A stretch of 64,000 bases of DNA from Morella rubra. Lineage: Eukaryota; Streptophyta; Magnoliopsida; Fagales; Myricaceae. Both the position numbers and the translations under genes were made by a program. The notes beneath the pieces are model-generated. The model was not told where the DNA came from. It ran no database searches and saw nothing but the letters and a program-made list of their open reading frames with translations. Below are positions 35,540 to 46,142 of this stretch, in pieces (the stretch's first letter is position 1; each line of letters starts with the position of its first letter). Location of the stretch: the NCBI GenBank assembly GCA_003952965.2, contig RXIC02000491.1:49578-113577 (forward strand), read 5' to 3'.

Positions 35540-36903
35540 ATGACGAAGACCCTTGCATTCTTCGGCCTTACCTTGGCCCTTTTTTTCCTGTCTGGTACGT
35601 ATGGGCCGCAGTATCTAGCTTTTCTGAAGTGTCTTCCTTTTGTGCCAGCAAGCAGCTTTTTTGTTTTCTCGTATATTTGTAGGTCTAATTGTTATACAAC
35701 CAAAAAAAAAAAATTTGCAATTTCTATGTAGTAACTATCATTAATGATTCAACTGCTAATTAATTACCATCGCTACACAGATTTCATTAACCCCTCGAAC
35801 CTCGATCTTAAAAGTTTGCGTTTATATTTGATTTTTTTAATCTATGATACATATTTTAGATTTATATATATTTTGAGCATCCTTTCTTTTCTCTCTCCAA
35901 AGGTTCTTGAACTATGGGCCGTTAGCGAGCTGTCTTTGATAGAAGGATATAGCTAGCTGTATACTAGATAGCATTATAGCACGTACATTTCTTTTGTCGA
36001 TGATTTAAATTTTCTCATTCCTTTCGTTAGAAGAAACATAACATAGCAGCTTCTAACCCAAATCTATTGGAAACAAAACAATCATCCTGACGAGTATATA
36101 GAAGTCAATTCGATGGCGTCTCTCCTTGTTATTTTGTTCACGAGATAGGCTGTTTTTTTTTTTTTTTTTTTGATGTTCGATCGGCGTGGTGACAAGGAGT
36201 TAATTTGGTTTTTGTTGCATGCAGGTGCTCACTGTGCTAAAATAACTTTCACAAACAACTGCCCGAACACCATTTGGCCAGGAACCCTAACTGCGGATCA
36301 GAAACCTCAATTGTCAACAACTGGGTTTGAGCTAGCATCCAAAGCATCTTCTTCAGTGGATATCCAAGCTCCATGGATAGGCCGGTTCTGGGCCCGAACA
36401 GGATGTTCCACTGATGCCTCGGGAAAGTTCTCGTGTGCTACAGCGGATTGTGCCTCTGGTCAGGTCGCTTGCAACGGTAACGGTGCAATTCCACCAGCAT
36501 CTTTGGTAGAGATCAACATAGCAGCGAATGGTGGACAAGATTTCTACGATGTCAGCCTGGTAGACGGCTTCAACCTGCCTGTTTCGGTGGCCACACAAGG
36601 CGGGACTGGTGAATGCAAGACCTCGAGTTGCCCGGCCAACGTCAACGCGGTTTGCCCGGCAGAGCTGCGAGTGAAGGGGTCTGATGGGAGCGTGATTGCT
36701 TGCAAGAGCGCATGCACAGCGTTCAATGAGCCACAGTACTGCTGCACTGGTGCTTACATAAACCAGAGACCTGTCCACCCACTAAGTACTCTATGATCTT
36801 CGAGAACCAGTGCCCTCAAGCTTATAGCTATGCTTACGATGACAAGAACAGCACCTTCACCTGCTCTGCTGCACCTAACTACGTTATCACTTTCTGTCCT
36901 TGA
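35540..36903 (+). pseudogene. Thaumatin-like protein copy d, late frameshift
   Basis: Best-preserved member of the array. Exon 1 (35540-35594) encodes the signal peptide MTKTLAFFGLTLALFFLS. A 630-base intron ends in GCAG, and exon 2 starts at 36225 ([22 protein letters not shown]). TLPs are secreted, disulfide-rich PR-5 type proteins, some antifungal or glucan-binding. The cleft residues are visible as R in FWARTGCS, E in LVEINIA and Asp residues in [11 protein letters not shown]. After CCTGAY one base is missing (ACATAAACC against ACAGTAAACC in copy a), so the frame ends at 36796 with 12 foreign residues, for 208 aa in all. The final 43 or so residues (CPPTKYS to ITFCP, TGA at 36901-36903), with their cysteines, are lost. 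It could make a truncated protein, but proper folding is doubtful. Confidence 0.85.
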
Positions 36904-39261
36904 GCTTACTCATGAGAGGAATTATGCAGAATTAATTCCCCTTCCCTCTATAGTACTGAGAAAATAATACGTGTGTCCTGGACTAAGGCACAAGCATGTA
37001 TGTGCCGATGTAATAATAATTTCGAATGATATAACGAGAATAAAAAGATGCACAATTCTTCTTATGCTTTCTGGAGAGCAGCGTCGTAGCTTGATCATGT
37101 GCTTAATTTTGACAAGAAATTATAGTGTCCCCCGGCCGCTATATTCACATCAAAATATATTTCACTTAATTCCATTATACGCAGGCCGTTGCATCATAAC
37201 CCATGCACGCTTCTCTCATTTCTTACATCTAGATGTTCACCATTAACCCAACTCCGCCCTCCAAGATTAATTAGCTATCAGACGACTCACTCGGGTAATT
37301 ATATTGTACTCGTGTTAATTAAATACACCATTTCCAATTTTTCCTCTAAGCAAGGGTCAATATATATATATTATATATATATATATATAGTATCATCACA
37401 TATATTTATTGTGTCTAAAGCGAAGATTAATTCAAACAGAGGTAATTTTGTCACGCGGTAGATGATCATTGAACGAAATCTTGAAAGATTTGACTATCTT
37501 AACCAAAATCCTTTTGATGAAGTAATCAATAGACAACAGAACCAGGCTAGTTTGTCTAAATTGGCAAAATGTTTTCTGTTTCATGGCCAAGCCGAGCCAT
37601 GTCGTATAATAAAGCCTGTGAAAGCATTTTTGCAATTGTATTAAAGGAATTAATTTGCAGCTAAACATTTACCACTTTTTTTAATATTTTAACCATATGA
37701 ATCTGCATAATATAATGGAAGATATCTTAGGCTTGATTAGTTTGACTCACTTGGGAAAGATTTGACTAGTGGAATCTTAACCAAAATCCTTTTGATCATC
37801 ATGTAATCAATAGGTCTAAGAGAACCAGGCCAGTTTTTCTAAATTGGCAAAATGTTTATCTGTTTCATAGGCCAACAACTAAATTCCGCCGGGAAGCCAT
37901 GTCGTGGGTTTGTTTATACGATAAAGCCTGTGTTTGAAAAGCATTTTTTCAGTGAGCTAGGCCCACATATCTAGGCACACACTATAACTTAAAGGAATTA
38001 ATTTGCCAGGTAAACATTTTACCACGTGACTTAGAAAAAAAAAACATTTACCACATGAATGTGCATAATATAACCATATGAATCTATAACCATAGGAGTT
38101 GTTCTCTGCTATATATGTTTTTTAATATTTTAACCATTTGAATCTGCATAATATAATCATAAAGGAGTTTTTAGATATCTTGGGCTTGATTAGTTTGACT
38201 CACTTGGGATATAAACACAAGGCACTCTCTCATGAGACCAACTAGCTAGGTCTTTTGGAGAAATTCTCAATGCCTGATGAATGTCCTAAAGTATCTGGAC
38301 TAGGACCAAGTGCAGCGACAATATTGCCTCATTTTATTTCTCGTGTGAAGCTGGGGACTGTGGCTCTGGCACCATAGACTCATGATGCCAATCCCCATCA
38401 CCGACTTACCCGGTGACCCTACTCAACTTCGATAGTAAACAATATTCGGTTGTCTCCTATCAAGTGAGCTTAAACCACGGGCACAACTTGCCGATCCGGA
38501 TCCAACCGCGCGGTTGTTGGATATGATCTCTTGTTGAAGGGGGTGGGTCGTCCCCTGTCGTCGATTGCGTTAGAGATACATGTGACTGGGTAGTCTCGTG
38601 GCCACTGGCCAAGAACAAAAATGGGCCTATAGTGCTTGCGATTGGTTAAAAGACCCATAATATAGTTACACGGGGGACTTTAGCGCTCCAGGAGCTTGCC
38701 AGCCCAATCCGTACTCGCAGAGGTCTAAGGAATTATGCAAGCTTGCCCATACTTTACCTATCCAGCTGATAGTGATGAGTGATCCACCCGTTTATAGATG
38801 CATCTGGGGCAACGGGCTACAATGTAACCTTCTGTCCTGCATGATGCCAACCCGAAATCCTTGGAAAATCTTTGGAAAGGATGGTTGGCAAGACAAATAA
38901 AAATGTTTCAAACCACATGTGCGGCCGGGTCCTATCGCTCTATAATCTGAAACCAGACAAATTAGTGTCAGGGACACCTTGCAGATACAGTCGGTGATCA
39001 GGTACTACGAACGCGCGCATCTTTTCCACAGAAAATTCTATGGACTATAATTAACAGCCACCGTGAAGTACTACAGACTTGGTTGCCTCGTCCCCGGCCA
39101 TCCACCTCATGCACGCACTGTTAACTGAGGTACAATCGGCCAATCGGAAGATATTAGTGATCGTAGGAAGAAAATATCGACACAATTAGTTTGTAACATA
39201 GCGATAGAAAAGTACTCAATGGATTTGACTCTTCTTCCAAACTAACGACACCTGTAAATTA
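36904..39261. repeat. TLP array flank after copy d, with internal duplication and a fifth promoter
   Basis: 36904-37740 is the TLP 3' flank. A diverged part of it is then repeated immediately: 37480-37740 and 37753-38230 share GAAAGATTTGACTA, CTTAACCAAAATCCTTTTGA and GGCTTGATTAGTTTGACTCA. 38668-38960 matches 30841-31150. 38926-39261 matches the upstream flank of copy d (34895-35225), including TCAGGGACACCTTGCAGATA and CCAAACTAACGACACCTGTA, and then breaks off at the Ns. No gene is present in the visible part. Confidence 0.7.
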
Positions 39262-39360
39262 NNNNNNNNNNNNNNNNNNNNNNNNNNNNNNNNNNNNNNN
39301 NNNNNNNNNNNNNNNNNNNNNNNNNNNNNNNNNNNNNNNNNNNNNNNNNNNNNNNNNNNN
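39262..39360. other. Assembly gap (99 N)
   Basis: A run of Ns. The left flank is the promoter-proximal DNA of another thaumatin-like copy; the right flank is the promoter end of a pararetroviral insertion. The true gap length is unknown, and a TLP gene may be missing here. Confidence 0.99.
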
Positions 39361-39655
39361 AGTCGTCGTTTGGAATGAGAAGGTGAAGTCTTTATATAGG
39401 CGAAAGAAGAAAGAGAAAAGACAATAATATCCTTAACTTTAATGAACAGTGAAGGGTATTTTTGTAAAGTGTGAACAGTAGAGGAAACAGTAAAAGTAAG
39501 GGTAATATGGGAAATGACCTGATATATGACGTAAGGAATATAATAATATCCTGACATAATGCTGACATAATATTTGCTGACGTCTTGTTGCTGATATCAC
39601 ATTCTGACGTAATATGCTGCTTTCTGATATTTTTTAAACAGTTGATTGTATCTGT
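39361..39655 (-). promoter_or_regulatory. Pararetroviral promoter region of the endogenous element
   Basis: On the minus strand, downstream of ORF2, this region reads like a caulimovirid promoter. A TATA box, CCTATATAAA (39391-39400), is preceded by three ACGTCA (as-1-like TGACGT) motifs, at 39527-39532, 39578-39583 and 39605-39610, plus two near-matches (TGACAT). In a circular viral genome this would lie just before the transcript start. Similar TGACG elements are known from the CaMV 35S promoter. Whether it is active in the plant genome is unknown. Confidence 0.55.
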
Positions 39656-39656
39656 G

Positions 39657-40082
39657 CTATTTCTTCTTCTGTGAGTTCCAATTGATATCCTTCGTATGGA
39701 TCTTGTGCCTCATGATATTCTGGAATTGTTGGATTTGCTTGACATTCTTCTGAATCATCGGAGGATAATTGAGAGAGAACTTCAAGTAATTCCTTCTTGT
39801 AATCATCTCTTGATTTTGCTGCTGTAATTTTGATTGAATCTGACTTTTTTGTGCTAAGAATTGAGGATGATGGGCAATTTGTTGTTGGGCTTGGTTAATG
39901 GCAGTGATGATATTATCAAAATTATAAACAGACCACCATTTAATATAAAATTTCTGGGAAAGGATTTTCATATGATCTTGTTGGGTAAAAATAAATTTCC
40001 AACTTAATATCCAGGGGACAAGGTTAAACTGTATATGAAAACGAAGAACGATGGGTATATTTTTGGCTCGAGGGGTTTTCAT
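39657..40082 (-). pseudogene. Endogenous pararetrovirus ORF2, C-terminal part
   Basis: A minus-strand frame begins shortly after the stop of the ORF at 40097-40927. It shows a Trp-rich part (FNLVPWILSWKF, FYIKWWSVYNFDN), then a glutamine-rich stretch (AINQAQQQIAHH and following) that may form a coiled coil. Together with the preceding ORF it probably made one longer viral protein, now split by a stop and shifted near its end. Family assignment rests on position and linkage to the RNase H. Confidence 0.5.
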
Positions 40083-40096
40083 GGCAGGGTATTTAA

Positions 40097-40927
40097 TTAG
40101 TGTGGGGTATCAAAAGGTTCTTTGGCCCAATGATCAAAGGCTTGTTTTAATGGTTCTGGCAATAATTTTTCTGATGAGCCGAATCGTTCCCACCATTGGA
40201 TAAACCAATTGGGAATAATATCTGCTTGAAAATTTTTAAATCTGATAAACCAAGTGTGACGATGGTTTTGATTGTCAAAAAATAAGGAAAAAGTCCATGC
40301 GTCCACATAATCATAATATGTAATATTTTTCAAATTTTTGTAAGGAACAGTCAAGGAACGTAAATTCCAAGGCTGACCCCATTCCTTTGCGGATATGATT
40401 CTTCTAATAGTAAATTTTGAAAAACCAATGCGAGAAGGATCATATTTGCAAGGAGTTTGTTCAAATTCCACTGATTTTGTATCCATTAATATGTATTGAT
40501 AAAATGCTTGAGTAAAGTAGGGATTCTTTGGAACATAGTTCCATCCAGGGGGTAATATTTGAGCTGCAGCTTGATAGGGATCTTGAATGCTATTATAAGG
40601 TTCTTCTATAAGGGTTAAATGTCTGATATAATCCTTTGCAATGATATTATCTGTTGATGGTATGGAAGTGGGTGAAGGATTTGATTGGATTTTCTGGCTG
40701 AAAGTAGTTGTTGATATTTGAGTTGATGGAGGAGGTCTGGGACCAGGGATACGAGGAGTAGGACCTCTTGGTGATGATATTTGACCAAGAACAGTGAAAT
40801 TGTTTGATATTGGAATAGAAGGAATAGTATTTGGAGAAGGATTACGATAAGGAAATGGAGGAAAAGTATTGTCAGAAAGAAAGTCTTCATATGATATTTT
40901 CTTAGAATTGGATGATGAAGAACTCAT
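40097..40927 (-). CDS. Endogenous pararetrovirus (florendovirus-like) ORF2, unknown function
   Basis: An open 276-aa frame begins 22 bases after the stop of the RNase H frame, in the same direction. This is the position of the second ORF in endogenous florendoviruses, whose product has no known function. Residues 1-110 or so are Ser/Pro-rich and probably disordered (PRIPGPRPPPSTQ). The rest is rich in Trp, Tyr and Phe (PGWNYVP, WGQPWNLRSLTVP, YDYVDAWTFSLFF, NWFIQWWERFG). It is viral in origin; the open frame suggests either modest age or chance preservation while the polymerase frames decayed. A piece of this ORF is duplicated at 41860-42035. Confidence 0.65.
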   Translation of the reverse strand: MSSSSSNSKKISYEDFLSDNTFPPFPYRNPSPNTIPSIPISNNFTVLGQISSPRGPTPRIPGPRPPPSTQISTTTFSQKIQSNPSPTSIPSTDNIIAKDYIRHLTLIEEPYNSIQDPYQAAAQILPPGWNYVPKNPYFTQAFYQYILMDTKSVEFEQTPCKYDPSRIGFSKFTIRRIISAKEWGQPWNLRSLTVPYKNLKNITYYDYVDAWTFSLFFDNQNHRHTWFIRFKNFQADIIPNWFIQWWERFGSSEKLLPEPLKQAFDHWAKEPFDTPH

Positions 40928-40949
40928 TTTCCCTGTAGGAATTCACGAG

Positions 40950-41345
40950 TTAAAAATCAGGAATGGCATTAGAAGTGCCTTTAATATGTTCTATATCAAA
41001 ATCAAAAACAGATAATAGGGCTTGCCATCTAGCAAATAGATGTTTAGAAGCAAGATTTTTAACATCTTTTTCTAAGACTTCTTTTGCTGATTTGCAATCA
41101 ATACGTATCAAGAATTTTTGATTTAATAAATCATCTTGAAATTTTAAAACACAAAGTACAAGAGCTAATATTTCCTGTTTGATCGTACTATATTTTTGTT
41201 GAGTAATATTCCATGCATGTGAATGATATCTTACTATTTGTTCTACTGATGAATCATGCATGCGTTGTTTTAATATACCACCATAACCAATATTAGATGC
41301 ATCAGTTTCTACTATTTAAATGCATGGGGAGATGCTATTCCTAGA
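40950..41345 (-). pseudogene. Endogenous pararetrovirus RNase H domain
   Basis: Minus-strand frame with the caulimovirid RNase H landmarks: TDASNIGYGGIL just upstream, then YHSHAWNITQQKYST, ALVLCVLKF, the RIDCKSAKEVL block and HIKGTSNAIPDF before the stop. This is the C-terminal domain of the viral ORF1 polyprotein. It is separated from the RT fragment by frameshifts and scrambled DNA with repeated TGTCCATGG motifs (about 41390-41500). Confidence 0.75.
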
Positions 41346-41358
41346 CATGGTAATTGTT

Positions 41359-41840
41359 TTACATGTTTTTTGATTTGCTATAGCAGTATGTTGATCTGTC
41401 CATGGTGAAGGTTTCTTTTTTAGCATATGAGGTGTCCATGGTGAAGACATGGTAAAATAAGTTTACATGCAATCTGAGGGTATATAGTATCTGTCCATGG
41501 TCGTTGTAATTGCTATCAAATATCAGGAAATTTTCAGCCAAAAATCGTCTATCAGTAATTTTATCAGCAGCAAATTCTATTGTAAAAGGTGTAATAGTGC
41601 CTTGATATATGGTATGACCAAGAAATCGTACTTTAGTTTGAAATAATTTAATTTTTGGAGCAGAAACTACTAATCCATTATTTTCAATAATTTTATGAAA
41701 TTTATGTAGATGATACCAATGTTGCTTAATATTATTAGAGAAAATAAGAACATCATCAATATAAACTAATGCAAAATCTGTATAAGGTGTAAAAATATCA
41801 TTCATAATATTGAAATTCTGAAGGAGCATTTTTAATATAC
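41359..41840 (-). pseudogene. Endogenous pararetrovirus reverse transcriptase fragment
   Basis: Minus-strand RT piece with the catalytic YIDD box (ALVYIDDVLIFSNN), then LHKFHKIIENNGL and KTKVRFLGH-type motifs (here QTKVRFLGHTIYQG). The upstream KNAPSEFQ segment is in another frame because of a short deletion, and the N-terminal RT, protease, coat and movement regions are absent. Immediately upstream (higher coordinates) lies a misplaced ORF2 fragment, so the insertion is rearranged. Non-functional. Confidence 0.8.
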
Positions 41841-41859
41841 CACCGCTAAACCATTATTA

Positions 41860-42060
41860 GATGGTTTTCTGGCAATAATTTTTCTGATGAGCCGAATCGT
41901 TCCCACCATTGGATAAACCAATTGGGAATAATATCTGCTTGAAAATTTTTAAATCTAATAAACCATGTGTGACGATGGTTTTGATTGTCAAAAAATAAGG
42001 AAAAAGTCCATGCGTCCACATAATCATAATATAGGGGTTTTTTTTAAAACCTTGGTGCAC
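41860..42060 (-). pseudogene. Displaced second copy of viral ORF2 fragment
   Basis: About 175 bases (41865-42035) nearly duplicate 40153-40321 of ORF2, including TTTTTCTGATGAGCCGAATC and AAGTCCATGCGTCCACATAA. In viral order it should lie downstream of RT and RNase H, but here it lies upstream. This shows tandem copies, a circular intermediate or rearrangement during integration. Confidence 0.8.
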
Positions 42061-43340
42061 GGATATATATATATATATATATATTAAAAAAAACTAAACG
42101 GCATCGTTCTATTTAAAATAGAACAATGTTGTTTTAATATTAAATTTTTTTAAAAAAGCAAACGGAAACGGTTTTTCGTTAAACTGACAAAAACTTTCGC
42201 TTCCGACAAAACTCCAAAACTATATATATATATATATCGTATATTAAAAAAAATAACTAAACGACATCGTTCTATTTAAATCAAGAACAATTGTTCATTT
42301 TTAATTTTAATTTAAAAAAAAAAACAAATGGAAACAATTTTTCATTGAACTGTTAGAAACTTCCACTTCCAACAAAACTCCAAAACTATCTCTGATTCAA
42401 ATTTCTAGGAGCTACAAACCTCATCTTCTCGGAATCGGTGACGTAACCGAAGTCAGTTCTTCACTCGAGCCGAACCGGACTTATACCCCTAACTATAGAC
42501 GTTTTGTTCTTCGTCTGGTTGTCACTGACCAGTTTGCTGTCCAAAGTCTTTTAGTCCCCACCAGAGTAATGAGATGGGATGCGGTAGCCCTACAATTAAT
42601 GCCATTCTGATAGCGTCCCTATTGCCATATTTGGCAACTTCTTCGGCCATTATTGGGGCCCCTCGGCTGTCCAATGTCGGCAAGATCCACATTAAAAGCA
42701 ATGTTATCTGATTTACATGCAACTTCTGACAATATTGCATGATCAATGTATTCAAAGAAAAGAAAAAAAAAATTAAGAGTACTCTAGAAGCGAATCCAAA
42801 AAAAATAAAATAAAAATAAAAAGGTCTATATATCACCAAAGTTCAATGCTCTGTAACAAGCACATGTTAGTATTGAATTTAAAACAAGCATCAAGATAAA
42901 AAGGAAAAAACAAATACGAAGAAATATTCTTAAGCAAGTTTACTTCACAAGAGACTCGGATCGTGGAAGCTACTAGCCCCACTCGTGAGATCAAACTCCT
43001 AGTCTGTCTCGGTTTAGGTCGTTGAGCTCGAGAATTAAATCAGCACGCGGGTTGACTCAGTCGAAAGTGGACCCGATTCATTTATGTCTCAACGACTTTC
43101 ACAGTTTTATTCAATGCCCTGAAATTCACGCATGAAGAACTTGTGGCTTATATTCGTACTCGCATGCTCTAGCATTAACGTCTTACTATTTGGGTAGCAC
43201 ATTCAAGAATGCAGCAGAAGCTTATTCATTCTTCAACCATGATTTATAACCAGATAACCAAGATAAAAGTCAATAAGCTCAAGTAATCAAAAAACTAATC
43301 AAAAGAGGTGAAGAGATAAGCAATCACACACAAGACCATG
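42061..43340. other. Intergenic DNA with a two-copy direct repeat
   Basis: About 42090-42225 and 42246-42395 are imperfect direct repeats, sharing AACTAAACGGCATCGTTCTA / AACTAAACGACATCGTTCTA, the AAACGG...TTTTTCGTTAAACTG block and CGACAAAACTCCAAAACTAT. (TA)n runs precede the first copy. About 42790-43200 resembles 46715-47110 (AAAAGGTCTATATATC, TTCACAAGA, ATTAACGTCTTACTA), linking this DNA to the GRP array. Reading frames here have no recognisable family. Confidence 0.5.
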
Positions 43341-43930
43341 CAGCTTTTTTTTTTTGCTTTTTTTTTTTTTATTTATCAAAATAGCTATTTCATTGAGAAT
43401 CAAGGAGGTTTAAAAATCTCAAGAACACGCTCTATGGGACTAGTCAGTCCCTTAAAAGTGGCGATGAGCCAAAAGGGGCCGAAAGGCCTTCAATAGACCC
43501 ACAAGGGGCAGAAAACCCAAAAACGGCAGTAAGTTAAAATGACCAAAATAAAAAAAGGAAACCCACGGTGAAATTAGGCGGCAGAACCAGCTAGAGAAGG
43601 AGAGGAACCGGCCAAGAGGGATAAATGCCAAGCAAGTGAGATACACACGCGTCATAAGACGCACATGGGCCCATACGTGTCGGCCGGCCAATGCCGGGCT
43701 GCCACAGAAAGAACGGCCAGAATGTGCGAAAGCCAACCCCGCAGCACGTGCATACCAAAAACCACCACCGAAACTTGAATCTGGAAGGAAATGGTGCGTG
43801 TGCGTGAGATCCACGCACGTGCGTGGGGGCGCTCGTGTGATGAGGACCTGGGTTCTAGACCAAAAGACATGCCTTAAAATTAGAGTTATCCAAACCCTCT
43901 TATTAAATCTTCTAATTAAGTTCTCCTAGG
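43341..43930 (-). mobile_element. Possible 5'-truncated LINE remnant
   Basis: The minus strand reads CTCAATGAAATAGC, then TATTTTGATAAATA and a long A-run (T-run on plus at 43346-43371), a poly(A)-like end typical of plant LINEs. The DNA upstream of it is GC-richer than its surroundings (AAAGGGGCCGAAAGG, ACGTGTCGGCCGGCC). Overlapping ORFs on both strands show no reverse transcriptase motif, so only a 3' untranslated portion may remain. Confidence 0.3.
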
Positions 43931-45286
43931 CAATGTGGGATCTCAACAGTGTGGCCTCACGCGCCGTCGTTTTGGCTCCTAGCTGAGATAGATGAAAGCA
44001 CTTGAGAATGATGAAGCCAACCATATCGGTCATGGCTACCAGAAACCTCCAAAAGAGTCAGGATCTAAGCTGGAACTTCGCCGGAAAAAAGCCCCAAAAA
44101 AGTGTCGAGGGAGGGGATTTATTTAGAGGCTCGACCACTGAAGAGCAGAACGGAAAGGAAGAGGGAGGTGGGAGGGGCCGGAGCTCCTCCCGCTGCCAAA
44201 AAAGGGGATTGGAAAGGAGTAAGATTCTAAAGAGAAGGGAGAGTTTCTCGCACTAGAAAGAATAAGACAAGACAATGCAACTTGTTCATGAATTGAAAAT
44301 CCCTTTGAAGAATCAAGATGAGAAAATCCCTCCGAGCGTGTAGCTGCCAATCGATCCACTAAGAGGGTTTAAACTTACAAATGGCAATTTTGTTACAGCA
44401 AAACGTTTGCTAAATCACAAATTAACCTGATCAATTGTAACCATTCAAATGACACATTTGAACCTGCACCAAACGGTGAATTGAGAACCTCTAAATCTCC
44501 TCCTTGGCAAATCATTTCCAAGCGAACTTGCTTCACGACCACTGGAACTCTATAACTCACAAATCTTCAGAACTTCTAAGGTTACCCACTCATGATAGGA
44601 TTTCAAGGTGATTGATTTTCTCGATGAATGGGACAGAATTTGTGTATTTAGTTATTTAAGGTTGGGCAAATTTCAATATGATCTCTCTAAAGGTATATTT
44701 GGCGATTTTGGAATATTCTCTATTGATAGAGACTAAGAAAGGAAGGTTTCATTGTTGAAAGAAGGCCTTTATAACAAACTGATCAGGCGAGAAACGGATA
44801 TCTTTTGTTGGATTTTAACATATTCGAGTTTGAGCGTACGTCAAGCCTCGAGTAAGATTCTACTATGATCAATGTCTCAGTATCTAACACCGAGCTAGCT
44901 CAACTTCTCTAGAACTTTTCTGCAGTACTTTGTATCAACATAACTCAGCAGTACTAGGTGAGCTTCAAGCTAGATCCTAATTTATTCTTTACAAAATTTT
45001 ATGAACAGCTTCCATACAAGCTAGACACGTTTTTACCAGACTTAATAACATTACAATTATTAATAACTCTTTGAAACGGAAGTTAGTGCCAATATATAAA
45101 ACTACAACACTTACACTATAAAAGTCATGGATTTGACCATCAAGGCATGGGTTCCCTATAAGGATAAGATAAGATCGAATAAGATCACAGACAACGTCTG
45201 TTCAACACCCAACCGCAACGTAGGTTCGGACAGATCTCCTTTAATACATGACTTCGTCATTAAATGTTACTCTCTCTTTATCGGCC
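43931..45286. other. Upstream region of GRP copy 1
   Basis: No gene is supported in 43931-45000. A frame at 44002-44256 is Lys/Gly/Arg-rich but has no start context or homologue I recognise. 45110-45286 is the upstream promoter of GRP copy 1. It includes AAAAGTCATGGAT, GATCGAATAAGATCACAGAC and CAACACCCAACCGCAACGTA, which recur ahead of the other GRP copies. Confidence 0.5.
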
Positions 45287-45294
45287 TATAAATA
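45287..45294 (+). promoter_or_regulatory. TATA box of GRP copy 1
   Basis: TATAAATA within TCGGCCTATAAATAGAGAAA, 81 bases before the start codon. The identical context occurs ahead of GRP copy 3. Confidence 0.75.
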
Positions 45295-45367
45295 GAGAAA
45301 AGAAAGCCATCGTCTTTACCATCTGTCTCCAACATTTTCTCTGACTAATAGTTGCTTTCTAAGAGAA

Positions 45368-46142
45368 ATGGGTTCCAAGGCTTTTCTTTTGCTGGGTCTT
45401 ATGTTTGCCATTGTGCTGCTCATCTCTTCGGAGGTGGCGGCTAGGGATTTGGCTGAGACTACCTCTGAACAACACGGTGCGCGCGTTGCGATCATAACAT
45501 GCATTTTGTACCAGCTTGCTGACATAATTTATTTATTACACATTTCCATCGGCAGTACTTTTTGTGTTACACGTAGTACTTATAGTCACGCACAGGCTGT
45601 CTAATTTTTCTCCCAGTTATCAATGAATGGATGAGCTTACAAATAGAATAAGAACAATTGAGCACATTTGGCTAAGCTGGCTAGCATCTATAGAGCAGTA
45701 TTTGTTGAGTTTTTGCTCGCAACATGCAGGCACAGCTTGACCAATAACAACTTGCTAGCATTTCATGATGTGCATAATCCATGGTGGTGTCAAAATAAGA
45801 CAACATATATATAGACAATTACATGATTTACATCATACTAACAATATGTGTCATTTTACACGTGCAGCGGAGGCCGCTACAATGGGAAGTGAGGTAGATG
45901 ATGCAAAATACCAAGGGGGTGGATATGGAGGCGGCCCTGGAGGAGGTTATGGTGGCGGCCCTGGAGGAGGTTATGGTGGTGGCCCCGGTCGAGGTGGATA
46001 CGGTGGTGGTGGTGGTGGTCGGGAGCGGGGTTGCTACTATGGCTGTTGCAGAAGGGCTTACTATGGAAGGGGCTGCGAAAGGTGCTGCTCTTACGCTGGT
46101 GAAGCTGTTGATGCAGAAACCAAAGCTGAACCTCAAAACTAA
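45368..46142 (+). CDS. Secreted glycine-rich protein with Cys-rich C-terminus (GRP copy 1)
   Basis: Two exons, 45368-45476 and 45868-46142, joined across a 391-base intron with GTGCGC/GCAG ends, give 127 aa. Residues 1-25 are a signal peptide ([20 protein letters not shown], ending VAA before RDL). The middle is GGYGGGP repeats. The C-terminus has the paired-cysteine signature GCYYGCC...[13 protein letters not shown], ending EPQN. This is the nodulin/AtGRP3-type (class II) apoplastic GRP; AtGRP3 binds the wall-associated kinase WAK1 through such a Cys-rich tail. By inference it is an apoplastic cell-wall signalling or structural protein. The upstream GTCATGG...CAACACCCAACCGCAACG promoter is shared with the other copies. 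Both exons are intact. Confidence 0.88.

Noticed and set aside
42522..42839. Minus-strand frame with AEEVAKYGNRDAIRMALIVG and a hydrophobic start
   Set aside because: It looks mildly protein-like in its C-terminal half, but I know no family for it, the N-terminal part is a translated homopolymer, and no promoter or splice context supports it.
43591..44359. GC-richer ORFs on both strands
   Set aside because: Frames are open because of base composition; no reverse transcriptase, nuclease or host protein motif was found.
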